NCBI RefSeq assembly: GCF_001650635.1
Contig: NZ_LWQU01000141.1
Span: 62,001-126,000 of the forward strand
Origin: Magnetospirillum moscoviense
GTDB lineage: Bacteria > Pseudomonadota > Alphaproteobacteria > Rhodospirillales > Magnetospirillaceae
Reading direction: 5' to 3'
DNA: 64,000 nucleotides
The notes beneath the pieces are model-generated. The model was not told where the DNA came from and made no database searches. It saw nothing but the letters and a program-made list of their open reading frames with translations. Position 1 is the stretch's first letter; every line of letters starts with the position of its first letter. Positions 62,761-64,000 of this stretch are shown here, piece by piece. The position numbers were made by a program, and so were the translations under genes.

Positions 62761-64000
62761 ATGAACGCGACAGCGTTCGGAGGAAAACCGCAGGAAATCG
62801 TCACGTCGGAGAGCTTGCTCTTCGACGCCGCCGAGCGTGTCGGTCGAATCCGCGAAGGGCGCCAGGCGCTCCACCTGCATCTGTCGAAGCTTTTGCCGCA
62901 GAACCGCGAGGATGCGAAGATTCGCATCGCGTTCCGCATGTTCGAATCCATGGTCGACATGTTCCGCGGCCAGATGTTCCTGCTGACCAACAACGATATC
63001 GTGTTGATCTGCAAGGACGCCCGCCTGGCCGACCTGGACGCCATCGTCTATAAGCTGCGCGCCCTGTTCTCGAAGGACCCGTTGACCTATTCCGAGTCGG
63101 AAGACGGCGAAGATCGCTTCGTCACCTTCTACGACCTCGAGACCGAGTACGACACCTTCTTCTCGGTCTGCGCCGACCTTGTCAACCTGGCCAAGAAACG
63201 GGTCGCCGACCAAAGGACGGCGCCGCCGGTCCAGCCGCTGGACTCGCGCAACCTCGCCCAGGTTCTCGAACGGATCGGCGCCACCGATATCGGCGGCGTG
63301 GTGCGTCGCCAGCCGTGCATCCGCTTCGTCGACAAGACCAAGGCGGAAGTGGCGTTCCAGGAATTCTACATGTCGATCGGCGACCTGCAGAAGGTGCTGG
63401 CCCCCGACGTCAACATCCTGGCCAACCGCTGGCTGTTCCAGCATTTGTCGCAGGTCCTGGACCTGCGCGTGCTGTCGGTGCTGCAAGATGCCGGTTTCAG
63501 GAAGACGCCGGCGGCCTTTTCGGTCAACCTCAACGTCTCGACGGTCGAGACGCCGGTGTTCCAGCAATTCGAGCGCGCGGTGCACGGCAAGGCCGGCATC
63601 TATGTCGAATTCCAGCTGATGGATATCTTCAACAACCTCGACCTGTTCTTCCGGGTGCGCGACCGCCTGCGCCGGGCCGGGCACAAGACCGTGCTGGATG
63701 GCATGAGCCCGATCACCCTGCAATTCATGGATGCCGAGCTTTACGATGTCGATTTCGTCAAGGTCGCGTGGTCGGGCGACATGGCCGACGACGTGGTGAC
63801 CTCGGATATTCAGCGTTCGCTGGGGCCGGTCGGCATGGATCACGTCATCTTGTCGCGCTGCGACACCGAAGCGTCGATCGAATGGGGCCTGCAGCAGGGC
63901 ATCCGCCATTTCCAGGGCCGCTTTCTCGACACCATGGTCGCGGCCATCACCATGGCCCAGTGCGACAAGGCCAGCGCCTGCACGCTTCAGCAATGCAACA
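62761..64000 (+). CDS. degenerate EAL-like protein, 3' end outside window
   Basis: The frame is open from ATG 62761 (GGGG six bases upstream) to the window edge, 413 codons so far. Residues 1-150 are a charged helical region (LLFDAAERVGRIREGRQALH; VTFYDLETEYDTFFSV). From about residue 180 it looks like a diverged EAL domain: FSVNLNVSTVETPVFQQFER (N-V-S region), IYVEFQLMDIFNN, KTVLDGMSPITLQFMD where active enzymes have D-D-F-G, and VDFVKVAWSGDM where K-x-D is expected. Key metal and catalytic residues appear lost, so it is probably not an active c-di-GMP phosphodiesterase but may bind c-di-GMP or act structurally. Confidence 0.75.
   Translation, partial: MNATAFGGKPQEIVTSESLLFDAAERVGRIREGRQALHLHLSKLLPQNREDAKIRIAFRMFESMVDMFRGQMFLLTNNDIVLICKDARLADLDAIVYKLRALFSKDPLTYSESEDGEDRFVTFYDLETEYDTFFSVCADLVNLAKKRVADQRTAPPVQPLDSRNLAQVLERIGATDIGGVVRRQPCIRFVDKTKAEVAFQEFYMSIGDLQKVLAPDVNILANRWLFQHLSQVLDLRVLSVLQDAGFRKTPAAFSVNLNVSTVETPVFQQFERAVHGKAGIYVEFQLMDIFNNLDLFFRVRDRLRRAGHKTVLDGMSPITLQFMDAELYDVDFVKVAWSGDMADDVVTSDIQRSLGPVGMDHVILSRCDTEASIEWGLQQGIRHFQGRFLDTMVAAITMAQCDKASACTLQQCN

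Overview
The window is high-GC, densely packed chromosomal DNA, most likely from a Rhodospirillales alphaproteobacterium. A Magnetospirillum/Phaeospirillum-like relative is my best guess. The guess rests on a GTTC-N7-GTTC SOS box of the alphaproteobacterial LexA type, an imuA-imuB-dnaE2 mutagenesis cassette, a glyQ-glyS-ppdK neighbourhood, two chemoreceptors, two STAS partner-switching modules and a FlaF-like protein. I saw no rRNA, tRNA, CRISPR array, transposase or prophage.

Layout. 1-7.4 kb: 3' part of pgi, a small membrane protein, then the SOS cassette dnaE2-imuB-imuA read leftward from one LexA-controlled promoter. 7.4-13.2 kb: glyQ, glyS and ppdK. 13.3-17.6 kb: a hicAB toxin-antitoxin pair, yajQ, a CDF-like plus GDT1-like metal export pair, a truncated hydrolase, a small unknown gene, a Nudix hydrolase and an IalB-like periplasmic protein. 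17.6-24 kb: rlmN; a secreted protein next to a frameshifted peptidoglycan-binding/BPSL0067-like gene (a possible cell-wall toxin and immunity locus); an M23 endopeptidase; serB.

23.9-36.3 kb is a nitrate assimilation region. nasT (ANTAR antiterminator) is followed, after a convergent lipoprotein gene, by nrtA-nrtB-nrtCD-nasS-nirB-nirD-nasA. Both nasT and the operon have good sigma-54 type promoters. The operon leader carries two hairpins with the same AACGGC hexaloop, the second overlapping an intrinsic terminator. This is the architecture expected for NasS/NasT control: nitrate frees NasT from NasS, NasT stabilises the twin hairpins, and the terminator cannot form.

36.4-39.4 kb: a Cache-GGDEF cyclase, a 34-residue membrane microprotein, a ribbon-helix-helix regulator with a clear operator array, a FlaF-like protein and a phasin-like protein. 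39.5-47.6 kb is, to me, the most unusual part: six tightly coupled leftward genes encoding a membrane sensor, a sensor-HAMP-MFS fusion, a periplasmic binding protein without an ABC transporter, a formyltransferase-like enzyme, a membrane SpoIIE phosphatase fused to an RsbW-like ATPase domain, and a STAS protein. It looks like a ligand-sensing partner-switching system that I do not recognise as described.

47.8-64 kb: murI, a metallo-beta-lactamase hydrolase, a LOG-family protein, a second small partner-switching pair behind a NIT-domain chemoreceptor, a possible Xre/MbcA/ParS-like protein, a two-domain PPK2 kinase, a Cache chemoreceptor, a yqhA-like gene, queG-queF-hldE, a metallophosphatase and the start of a degenerate-EAL protein that runs off the right edge.
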